Shown here in pieces: positions 7,063 to 14,038 of a stretch of DNA of 18,841 nucleotides. Each line of letters opens with the position of its first letter. Position 1 is the first letter of the stretch. A model generated the notes under the pieces. The model was not told the origin of the DNA. It saw nothing but the letters and a program-made list of their open reading frames with translations, and ran no database searches. This DNA is from Cellvibrionales bacterium UBA1969 (GTDB lineage Bacteria > Pseudomonadota > Gammaproteobacteria > Pseudomonadales > UBA7434): positions 1 through 18,841 of the forward strand of contig DDDX01000059.1 of assembly GCA_002339085.1 (NCBI GenBank), given 5' to 3'. Both the position numbers and the translations under genes were made by a program.

Positions 7063-7086
7063 TAATTCAATTACTTAATTCAATTA
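7063..7086. repeat. Two direct copies of a palindrome, candidate operator
   Basis: TTAATTCAATTA occurs twice exactly (7062-7073 and 7075-7086) with one base between, a 13-base period. Each copy contains TAATT-C-AATTA, a perfect palindrome with a single central base. Two helical-phase palindromes about 190 bases upstream of the FAD/flavoprotein operon are what a dimeric repressor such as a TetR- or MarR-type protein would bind, but no regulator gene is seen in the window. The region is AT-rich, which raises the chance of coincidence. Confidence 0.4.
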
Positions 7087-7274
7087 TAGATCACTGACCT
7101 GACCAATCGATCATTTCATCAGTCTATTTTTGCTCAGAGGGCGCAATTTATAGCCTTTTTAATCACCCAGCAACACGCGCAAAAGCTGTGATAGGACCAC
7201 GTTAAACAAGCCGCGTTAAAGACTCTTCATCCAGATCTTGTGCAGTACTGCTAGAATCTATCTGCGGAGCAAGA

Positions 7275-8801
7275 ATGCCTTTGCAGCTTATCTCGCAGCC
7301 CATTTCAGTCACTAACGGAACCAATATGAACAAAAAAGCCTCAGCCGATAAACCAGCCGCCTTCGAATCCATTTCACAATGGTATGCAGAGACTGACGTT
7401 GTAATTGTCGGGGGCGGCGGCGCTGGCATCTCGGCCGCCATCGAAGCGGCCGATGCAGGCGCTCAGGTGACAGTATTAGAAGCAGCCAGCGATGCGGGCG
7501 GCTCTACTGCCCTTGCGGGTGGCTTAATTTACATGGGCGGTGGCACCCCCACCCAAATCGCCTGCGGCTTTGAAGATGATACCGAAGAAATGTTTAAGCA
7601 TTTGATGATGGCATCGGGACCTAATGCTGACGAAGAGAAAGTTCGCCTGTACTGCGATCAATCACTTAATCACTATGACTGGCTTATCGAACAAGGGGTG
7701 GTGTTCAAACCCGAGCACTACCCGCATAAACACACGAATACACCGAACGAAGCGGCATTGATGACCACTGGCAATGAAGAAGCTTGGCCCTTTGTGGAGC
7801 ATTCGAAACCCGCCCCTCGTGGCCACAAGCCACAAATTAAAGGTGACCACGGCGGCATCCCGTTAATGGAAAAACTCATTGCCTCAGCCCAATCTAAAGG
7901 GGTTAATATTATTTGTGATGCGAGAGCATTAACCGCCATTACCGACCATGGAGGAACTGTCAAAGGAATCGTTGTGCGTATTGATGGCGAGGAACAATGC
8001 ATACATGCTAAGCGTGGTGTTATTCTCACTGGCGGCGGCTTTATCATGAATACGGATATGGTCAAACAATACGCGCCACGATTAGCACGAGGCAATTACC
8101 CTAACGGCAACCCCAATGATACCGGTGCAGGCATTCGAATTGGCATCGGCGCAGGTGGTAATGCAATTAATATGCATGAAGGTTTTACCTGTACACCGCA
8201 CTATCCACCAAGGCAATTTTTAGAAGGCATTATTGTTGACGACACAGGTCAACGTTTCATTAATGAAGATGTCTATCACGGACGATTAGGAAGTGCTATT
8301 TTAGATCGACCCGATCGACGTTACTACTTAATCATTGATAGCCGACACTTTGAAATTCTTGAACGTCCACCCAAAGGCGGCTACAGCGTAGCCGGTGTTG
8401 GCGATACTGCAGAGGAATTGGAACAAGAGATCAACTTACCCGAAGGCACCTTAGTTAACACCCTAAAAACCTATAATCGCTTTGCCGTTGATGGAAAAGA
8501 TCCGGTCTTTCATAAAGCCGAAAAATACCTAACGGGTTTAGACCAACCGCCCTATGCTGCCTTTGACTTAACCATTGGCAACGGCGCTTACTATGCAGTG
8601 ATGACCTTTGGCGGATTAGATACTTTACCCACCGGTGAAGTATTAACCGTTGAAAAGCAGGTCGTCAAAGGGCTCTATTCAGCAGGCAGAAACAGCGCTG
8701 GATTACCTCGCTGCGCCGACGGCTATGCCAGTGGCATGAGTATAGGCGATGCGACATTTTTTGGGCGATTAGCAGGTCAATCGGCTGCAGCGAATCTATA
8801 A
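7275..8801 (+). CDS. FAD-dependent oxidoreductase, 3-ketosteroid delta1-dehydrogenase/fumarate-reductase-like
   Basis: Flavoprotein of the FAD_binding_2 superfamily. The Rossmann FAD site is DVVIVGGGGAG (about residues 41-51) followed by the Glu that binds ribose (VTVLEA) and SDAGGSTALAGG. The C-terminal FAD segment is GLYSAGRNSAG...GYASGMSIGDATFFGRLAG. Where fumarate reductases have the catalytic Arg of NRLGG, this protein has Tyr484 in YASG, which resembles the YAGPG/YPGAG site of 3-ketosteroid delta1-dehydrogenases. I therefore infer dehydrogenation or reduction at a cyclic ketone rather than fumarate reduction; the substrate is unknown. No signal peptide is seen, so it should be cytoplasmic. 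ATG at 7275 has GGAG 5 bases upstream; ATG at 7326 (MNKKAS) with GGA is the alternative. Two flavoprotein genes follow after 84 bases, probably in one operon. Confidence 0.8.
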   Translation: MPLQLISQPISVTNGTNMNKKASADKPAAFESISQWYAETDVVIVGGGGAGISAAIEAADAGAQVTVLEAASDAGGSTALAGGLIYMGGGTPTQIACGFEDDTEEMFKHLMMASGPNADEEKVRLYCDQSLNHYDWLIEQGVVFKPEHYPHKHTNTPNEAALMTTGNEEAWPFVEHSKPAPRGHKPQIKGDHGGIPLMEKLIASAQSKGVNIICDARALTAITDHGGTVKGIVVRIDGEEQCIHAKRGVILTGGGFIMNTDMVKQYAPRLARGNYPNGNPNDTGAGIRIGIGAGGNAINMHEGFTCTPHYPPRQFLEGIIVDDTGQRFINEDVYHGRLGSAILDRPDRRYYLIIDSRHFEILERPPKGGYSVAGVGDTAEELEQEINLPEGTLVNTLKTYNRFAVDGKDPVFHKAEKYLTGLDQPPYAAFDLTIGNGAYYAVMTFGGLDTLPTGEVLTVEKQVVKGLYSAGRNSAGLPRCADGYASGMSIGDATFFGRLAGQSAAANL

Positions 8802-8885
8802 ATATTCAACCAGTAAGCCGTTAAAATAGCGTTTATGATCAAATAAGCCTAACTAACACTAACCAAGCGCGCTTCAGAGGTTTTA

Positions 8886-10103
8886 ATGACTTCACCTTTT
8901 GACAGCATCACCATTGGGCCACTGACACTGCGTAATCGGTTTATTAAATCTGGCGCCAATGAGGCGATGTCACGGGACGGTGTGCCGACCAAGGCCATGT
9001 TAAAACATCATGGCGATCTTGCTCGTGGCGGCATCGGCATGACGACTGTTGCCTATGGCGCAGTGAGCGAGGTCGGCCGAACGCTGGCCAATCAAATCGT
9101 GATGAGCGAATCTTCGCTAAAAGATTTAACCGCCCTGACACAAGAAATCCATCAGCACGGTGCTGCTGCTTCAATTCAGATTACACATGGCGGCTCATTT
9201 GTAACCGGCTTGAAAGTCAAAGGGGCGACCATTAGCTCAAGTTCAGGTATTAATAAAGCCGGCTTACTCAGCGGTAACTTTTGGCAGCGCGCCATGAAAG
9301 AAAGTGATATGCAAGCGGTGATCAATGCCTTTGTTGATGCCGCTCATATTGCGCGACGGGCTAAATTTGATGCCGTCGAAATTCATATGGGCCATGGCTA
9401 TCTGCTGAACCAGTTCATTTCACCACTAAGCAATAAACGCCGCGACAAATACGGTGGCAGCGCTGAAAATCGTGCACGCTTTCCCGCTCGCGTTTTGGCC
9501 GCCGTCAAACAAGCAGTGGGCAAAGACTTGGCCATATTAGCTAAAATCAATGTCGCTGACGGCGTTCGTGGAGGCGCAACAGCAGCTGATGGCGCTATCA
9601 CTGCGCAAGTTCTTGAGCAAGCCGGCGCTGATATGCTGGTGTTGTCAGGTGGCCGAAACATGGAATCGACGTGGTTTATGTTTGGCAGCCCCATCAACCA
9701 ACAAGCCATAGCTGACGTTTTAAAAAATCCCATTTCACGCTTACTGATGAAAGCCGCCGCACTCTCGACACCCAAAGAATTAACTTTCAAGGAAATGTAT
9801 TTTCACCAATACTCTATGCAAATTCGCCAAGCGGTAACTCTACCTTTAGCTTATTTAGGCGGTGTAAAATCACTAGCGAACGCTGAAAAGGCAATAGCTG
9901 ATGGGTTTGAATGCGTCGTCATGGCAAGAACATTACTACACGATACTGGGTTAGTGAATAAATTCAAATCAGGCGAGATAAGCCAGTCCGGTTGTGACAA
10001 CTGTAATGCGTGTGTAGCTTATATTTATCATCAAGCAGGTACTTGGTGCATAAAAACACCAGCAAATGATCCAGCGATTAATGAGATCCCTGCTAGTAAA
10101 TAG
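8886..10103 (+). CDS. NADH:flavin oxidoreductase / old yellow enzyme family, first copy
   Basis: A 405-residue FMN-binding TIM barrel of the OYE/2,4-dienoyl-CoA reductase group, but without the C-terminal FAD/NAD domains of full FadH. Visible parts: TLRNRFIKSGANEAMS at the N terminus, QITHGG (Gln98, His101) on the flavin, EIHMGHGYLLNQFISPLSNKRRDKYGG with the His167/His170 active-site pair and the family signature, LSGGRN, and the phosphate-binding LAYLGGVKS and VVMARTL. The tail has Cys370, Cys373, Cys376 and Cys388 (C-x2-C-x2-C-x11-C), which resembles the 4Fe-4S site of 2,4-dienoyl-CoA reductase (C-x2-C-x3-C-x11-C). Expected reaction: reduction of an activated C=C bond next to a carbonyl. 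ATG at 8886 has GAGG 5 bases upstream. A near copy follows. Confidence 0.9.
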   Translation: MTSPFDSITIGPLTLRNRFIKSGANEAMSRDGVPTKAMLKHHGDLARGGIGMTTVAYGAVSEVGRTLANQIVMSESSLKDLTALTQEIHQHGAAASIQITHGGSFVTGLKVKGATISSSSGINKAGLLSGNFWQRAMKESDMQAVINAFVDAAHIARRAKFDAVEIHMGHGYLLNQFISPLSNKRRDKYGGSAENRARFPARVLAAVKQAVGKDLAILAKINVADGVRGGATAADGAITAQVLEQAGADMLVLSGGRNMESTWFMFGSPINQQAIADVLKNPISRLLMKAAALSTPKELTFKEMYFHQYSMQIRQAVTLPLAYLGGVKSLANAEKAIADGFECVVMARTLLHDTGLVNKFKSGEISQSGCDNCNACVAYIYHQAGTWCIKTPANDPAINEIPASK

Positions 10104-10158
10104 CATTTTTAAAATATTAATAAATTTCTTCTACAAAATTAAGAGCATAAAAATCTCA

Positions 10159-11376
10159 ATGAAATCCCCTTTTGACAACATCACTATTGGGCCAATGACA
10201 CTGCGCAATCGATTTATTAAATCTGGCGCTAATGAAGGAATGTCTAGAAATGGCATACCAACCAAGGCTATGTTAAAACATCACGGCGATCTTGCTCGCG
10301 GTGGTATTGGTTTGACAACGGTTGCATATGGCGCAGTAAATGAAGTTGGCAGAACACTGCCCAATCAAATTGTGATGAGGGAGTCCTCAGTAAAGGATTT
10401 AAAAGCATTAACTGACGAAATTCATAGTCATGGTGCAGCCGCCTCGATACAAATTACCCATGGCGGTCCATTGGTGATGGGATTAAAAGTCAAAGGGTCA
10501 ACAATTAGTTCAAGCTCAGGGATCAATAAAGCTGGCTTACTCAGTGGTAACTTTTGGCAACGCGCAATGAAGGAAAGTGATATGCAAGCGGTAATCGATG
10601 CCTTTGTGGGTGCTGCTCATATTGCGCAAAAGGCTAACTTTGACGCTGTTGAAATCCATATGGGCCATGGCTACCTTCTTAATCAATTTATTTCGCCACT
10701 GAGCAATAAACGTCGCGACCAGTACGGTGGAAATGCCAAAAATCGTGCACGCTTTCCGGCACGCGTGTTAAAAGCAGTCAAAGAGGCTGTCGGCAAAGAC
10801 TTAGCCGTATTAGCTAAAATCAACGTGGCTGACGGTGTTCCAAAAGGAGCGACAGCGACTGATGGGGCGATCACTGCGAAAATCCTTGAGCAAGCAGGCG
10901 CCGACATGTTAGTTCTATCGGGTGGCCGAAACATAGAATCGACATGGTTTATGTTTGGTAGCACAGTAAGTCAAGAAGGCATCGCAAGAGTTCTAAAAAG
11001 TCCAATCTCACGTTTAATAGTAAAAGCAACTACTCTTTTGAAACCTAAAAAAATAATATTTCAAGAGATGTACTTCCACAAATACTCTATGCAAATTCGA
11101 AAAGCTGTTAGCCTGCCTTTGGCCTATTTAGGAGGCGTGAAATCATTGGCTAATGCGGAAAAAGCAATCGCCGATGGATTTGAATGTGTAGTCATGGCAA
11201 GGGCATTAGTCCACGACGAAGCATTAGTGAATAAATTCAAATCAGGCGAGATTACACGGTCTGGCTGCGATAATTGCAATAAATGTGTAAATTACATTCA
11301 TCATCCAGGTGGAACTTGGTGTATTAAAAGACCAGCTAATGATCCTACGATTAATGCGATACCGGCCAGCCAATAA
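10159..11376 (+). CDS. NADH:flavin oxidoreductase / old yellow enzyme family, second tandem copy
   Basis: Also 405 residues, aligning without gaps to the preceding gene; I count about 70 differences, or about 83% identity. All key residues are kept: the His pair in EIHMGHGYLLNQF, QITHGG, LSGGRN, and the four C-terminal cysteines (370, 373, 376, 388). Differences cluster in about residues 266-307, a loop likely to shape the substrate pocket, and in the tail around the cysteines. The reading frame is open back to 10066, inside the first copy, but family alignment puts the start at ATG 10159 (MKSPFDNITIG); only a weak AAGAG lies upstream. The gene looks more AT-rich than its twin. It ends 21 bases from the convergent ffh. 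Confidence 0.9.
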   Translation: MKSPFDNITIGPMTLRNRFIKSGANEGMSRNGIPTKAMLKHHGDLARGGIGLTTVAYGAVNEVGRTLPNQIVMRESSVKDLKALTDEIHSHGAAASIQITHGGPLVMGLKVKGSTISSSSGINKAGLLSGNFWQRAMKESDMQAVIDAFVGAAHIAQKANFDAVEIHMGHGYLLNQFISPLSNKRRDQYGGNAKNRARFPARVLKAVKEAVGKDLAVLAKINVADGVPKGATATDGAITAKILEQAGADMLVLSGGRNIESTWFMFGSTVSQEGIARVLKSPISRLIVKATTLLKPKKIIFQEMYFHKYSMQIRKAVSLPLAYLGGVKSLANAEKAIADGFECVVMARALVHDEALVNKFKSGEITRSGCDNCNKCVNYIHHPGGTWCIKRPANDPTINAIPASQ

Positions 11377-11397
11377 ATGCCGATAAAATAAAAACAA

Positions 11398-12792
11398 TTA
11401 CTTAAATTTAGGTGGTAATCCTGGCATGCCACCCATGCCACCAGGCAGGCCCCCGCCGGCTGCACCGAGGCCACGCATCATGTTTGCCATGCCACCGCCT
11501 TTCATTTTTTTCATCATTTTTTGCATTTGTTTGTGCTGTTTGAGCAAGCGATTTAAATCCTGTAACTGAGTGCCTGAACCTTGCGTGATACGTCGCTTGC
11601 GAGAGCCATTCAAAATGTCTGGATTACGTCGCTCCTTCGGCGTCATCGAATTAATAATCGCTTCCATTTGGCCAAACTGTTTGGTCGCTGCCTGTTGCTC
11701 GGCTACTTGCGCTAAACCCGACATCCCCGGCATTTTATCGAGCATGCTACCGACGCCACCCATGTTATTCATTTGCTGCAACTGATCGCGAAAATCAGCT
11801 AAATCAAAACCCTTACCGCGCTTAATCTTTTTCGCCAATCGGTTCGCTTTACGCTTATCAATTTTTTGCTCGGCCTCTTCGATCAGCGACATTATGTCAC
11901 CCATACCTAAGATTCGCGAGGCTAATCGATCAGGATGGAAAGGCTCTAAAGCGGTAGTTTTTTCACCCACGCCCAAAAACTTAATCGGCTTACCCGTAAT
12001 CGAGGCCACCGACAGTGCGGCACCCCCGCGAGTATCCGCATCAATTTTGGTCAGAACTACACCGGTTAAGGGTAATTGTTGGTTGAAAGCTTGCGCGGTA
12101 TTTGCCGCATCTTGCCCCGTCATTGCATCGACCACAAACAGTGTTTCAGCAGGTTTTAACGCCGCATGAAGACGACTAATTTCATTCATCATGTCGGCAT
12201 CAATAGCCAATCGACCTGCCGTATCAACAATTAATACCTCTGTGACACTTCGCTTTGCTGCAGCTAATGCTTGCTCAACAATTGCCAATGGCTTTTGATC
12301 GCTGTCGCTAGGATGAAAATCAACACCCACTTCCTCTGCTAGTGTTGCTAATTGCTGAATTGCAGCGGGGCGATAAACATCGGCACTGACCACCATAACG
12401 CTCTTTTTCTGACTTTCTTTTAGGTGACGTGCTAATTTAGCCACCGAGGTTGTTTTACCAGCACCTTGTAAGCCCGCCATCAAAATAATGGCCGGCGGGG
12501 TAACCGAAATCGAGAGGCCTTGATTAGATTCACCCAAGGTGACTTCTAACTCAGCCTGAACAATCTTTAAAAACGCCTGACCGGGGGACAAGCTTTGACT
12601 GACTTCACTGCCTAAAGCACGCGTACGCACTCGTTCAATGAAATCTTTCACTACCGGCAGCGCTACATCAGCCTCAAGTAAAGCCTTACGCACCTCGCGC
12701 AGTGCGTCTTTAATATTGTCTTCGCTTAGGCGGGCTTTGCCGCTGACCTGGCGGAGAGACTGGGACAATCGTTCGCTGAGATTCTCAAACAT
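11398..12792 (-). CDS. ffh: Signal recognition particle protein Ffh
   Basis: GTPase that, with 4.5S RNA, binds signal sequences of nascent membrane proteins and delivers ribosomes to FtsY. From ATG at 12790-12792 (MFENLSERLSQSLRQVSGKA) the protein is 464 residues, near the E. coli 453. The N domain is followed by the G domain with GLQGAGKTT (about 107-115), SADVYRPAAI, DTAGRL and TKID. The C-terminal M domain has the SRP RNA-binding RRITQGSGT and a Met/Gly-rich tail. The open frame extends 25 codons upstream, but the called promoter lies inside that extension, so 12792 is the true start. No 4.5S RNA gene is seen here. Confidence 0.97.
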   Translation of the reverse strand: MFENLSERLSQSLRQVSGKARLSEDNIKDALREVRKALLEADVALPVVKDFIERVRTRALGSEVSQSLSPGQAFLKIVQAELEVTLGESNQGLSISVTPPAIILMAGLQGAGKTTSVAKLARHLKESQKKSVMVVSADVYRPAAIQQLATLAEEVGVDFHPSDSDQKPLAIVEQALAAAKRSVTEVLIVDTAGRLAIDADMMNEISRLHAALKPAETLFVVDAMTGQDAANTAQAFNQQLPLTGVVLTKIDADTRGGAALSVASITGKPIKFLGVGEKTTALEPFHPDRLASRILGMGDIMSLIEEAEQKIDKRKANRLAKKIKRGKGFDLADFRDQLQQMNNMGGVGSMLDKMPGMSGLAQVAEQQAATKQFGQMEAIINSMTPKERRNPDILNGSRKRRITQGSGTQLQDLNRLLKQHKQMQKMMKKMKGGGMANMMRGLGAAGGGLPGGMGGMPGLPPKFK

Positions 12793-12829
12793 ATTAGAGG
12801 TATTCGCTTTCGTTGATAACAAATAGTAA

Positions 12830-12858
12830 AGTATACCCGAGACATGAAAATCACCCAA
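12830..12858 (-). promoter_or_regulatory. Probable ffh promoter
   Basis: On the minus strand TTGGGT (12853-12858) and TATACT (12830-12835) are separated by exactly 17 bases. The -10 matches five of six, the -35 only its first three. A start near 12823 would give a leader of about 30 bases to the ATG at 12792. Confidence 0.5.
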
Positions 12859-12941
12859 GTCTGCCATTCTTGATTCGTCAAAGCAGTCAAAAATCAGTAA
12901 TTAACTCAATTGATCAAGGCAGCTGTGAGACGTGTGATTTT

Positions 12942-12962
12942 AAATGAGAATCCTTGTCATTT
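12942..12962. promoter_or_regulatory. Fur-box-like palindrome over the ypjD promoter
   Basis: The core TGAGAATCCTTGTCA (12945-12959) matches the Fur consensus TGATAATnATTATCA at 11 of 14 defined positions, and the flanks extend the dyad to AAATGA...TCATTT (8 of 10 pairs). It overlaps the -35 hexamer at 12954-12959, the right place for repression by iron-loaded Fur. It is a motif match only. Confidence 0.4.
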
Positions 12963-12982
12963 GTGCTCTTTTAAAATATAGT
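12954..12982 (+). promoter_or_regulatory. Sigma-70-type promoter for the ypjD-like gene
   Basis: TTGTCA (12954-12959) and TATAGT (12977-12982) are separated by 17 bases and each matches the consensus at five of six positions. This is the best promoter in the window. Transcription would begin at about 12989, upstream of both possible starts of the CcsA-like gene. Confidence 0.65.
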
Positions 12983-13080
12983 AAATAAGTCTTCATCCTA
13001 CAACTAGCATATGACAAACTGTACTTCATCAGGTGAATAAAAGTGGAAAAACGCCATCAACTAACAGGACTATTTCTTCA

Positions 13081-13899
13081 ATGACGATTTTGGCTAATTT
13101 AGCAACTCTAGCATGCATGCTATTTTATTTGATAGCCGTCATCCAGCTGCTGGCCAACCTGAATCAAACTTCTAAAACGGTCACTGATTCTAGTAGCCCG
13201 GTTCCTTTGCTGGGTTTAATTGGTGCAGTCATGCACTTTATTGTTATTTTGATCGATGCCCAACAAAACCAAGGATTAAGTAGCAGTTTTTTTGATGCCT
13301 TGTCAATTACAGCTTTTATCGTGGTAAGTATGTGTTTAATTGCACAAACGCGCTACCCATTAAGAGTCCTTTTTATCCCCATATTTTTAATTTCAATCGT
13401 CTGCGTGGCGATGGCAAACCGCGTATCTTTGCATATTCCTATTGTCGCCAGCTCACCTGGCATGCTAACCCATATTTTAAGCTCTATCATCGCCTATAGC
13501 TTGTTGTGTATCGCCGCACTGCAAGCAGTGGCTCTACAAATAATTGATTACAGCTTAAAGGAACGCAGCAACAGTATATGGCTGCGCGAACTACCACCGT
13601 TGCAAACGATAGAGACGCTACTTTTTCAATTTATCACCATAGGCTGGTTAATTTTGACGATTGCATTGGTCTCAGGTGGTATCTATATTGAGGACTTCTT
13701 CTCGCAGCACCTCGCTCATAAAACTATATTATCGCTACTTTCTTGGTTGTTATTTGGTTTATTGCTACTAGGTCGTCATCGCTACGGCTGGCGTGGCAGC
13801 CTTGCGGTTAAATGGACCTTAACTGCATTCGTAACCTTGGTCATGGCCTATTTCGGCACGCACTTTGTCCTCGAAATCATTCTAAAAAGAACCGTTTAA
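13081..13899 (+). CDS. ypjD: CcsA/YpjD-like inner-membrane protein
   Basis: Member of the cytochrome c assembly (CcsA/CcmC-type) membrane protein family, as found next to ffh in E. coli (ypjD). It has about eight hydrophobic helices. The C-terminal signature is clear: SGGIYIEDFFSQHLAHKTILSLLSWLLFGLL, then GRHRYGWRG, where the His of AHKT and HILSSIIAY are the likely haem-handling or structural histidines. The exact role of YpjD is not firmly known. I prefer ATG at 13081 (MTILANLATLACML, about 272 residues, with AGGA about 11 bases upstream); GTG at 13033 would add 16 residues and has no Shine-Dalgarno sequence. It is divergent from ffh and has a good promoter with a Fur-like site. Confidence 0.85.
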   Translation: MTILANLATLACMLFYLIAVIQLLANLNQTSKTVTDSSSPVPLLGLIGAVMHFIVILIDAQQNQGLSSSFFDALSITAFIVVSMCLIAQTRYPLRVLFIPIFLISIVCVAMANRVSLHIPIVASSPGMLTHILSSIIAYSLLCIAALQAVALQIIDYSLKERSNSIWLRELPPLQTIETLLFQFITIGWLILTIALVSGGIYIEDFFSQHLAHKTILSLLSWLLFGLLLLGRHRYGWRGSLAVKWTLTAFVTLVMAYFGTHFVLEIILKRTV

Positions 13900-14038
13900 A
13901 CATCGAATCTGACTCATCTATAACTCTGATTAGAATGTTCTATTTAGGCTTTTTAGTGGAAAAGCAAATTTAAACTTGCCAAAGAGGCCGCTTTTCTACA
14001 ATATTATGTCTGTGCAATAATCTAGAGGTAAATAAGCC

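Larger units (their letters stand above)
6825..7274. other. 450-base intergenic region between rpsP and the FAD gene
   Basis: No convincing gene. On the minus-strand side it carries the rpsP promoter (TATAAT at 6971-6976) and a leader of about 140 bases with two small hairpins: GGCG-AAA-CGCC (6917-6927) and CTCAA/TTGAG (6935-6950). A run of seven C lies at 7034-7040. The palindromic direct repeats at 7063-7086 follow. No clear sigma-70 promoter for the plus-strand FAD gene was found. Confidence 0.6.

Noticed and set aside
7718..8095. Open frames on the minus strand inside the FAD gene and the flavoenzymes (e.g. 9398-9790, 10683-10964)
   Set aside because: They are antisense shadows of well-conserved genes, with low-complexity composition and no family resemblance.
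10066..10158. Longer N terminus of the second flavoenzyme, overlapping the first
   Set aside because: The open frame is there, but the added residues (Ile/Lys-rich) have no match in the first copy, and both proteins align from MxSPFD, so the start is at 10159.
12793..12867. 25-codon N-terminal extension of Ffh
   Set aside because: Family members begin MFENLS, and the promoter hexamers lie inside the extension.
13948..13965. Hairpin GCTTTT/AAAAGC after the ypjD-like gene as a terminator
   Set aside because: The stem is weak and AT-rich and is not followed by a T run; it is probably chance.
13997..14002. TACAAT as -10 of a promoter for the yfjD-like gene
   Set aside because: The best -35 (TTGCCA) is only 15 bases away and no other support is seen, so it was left out of the features.
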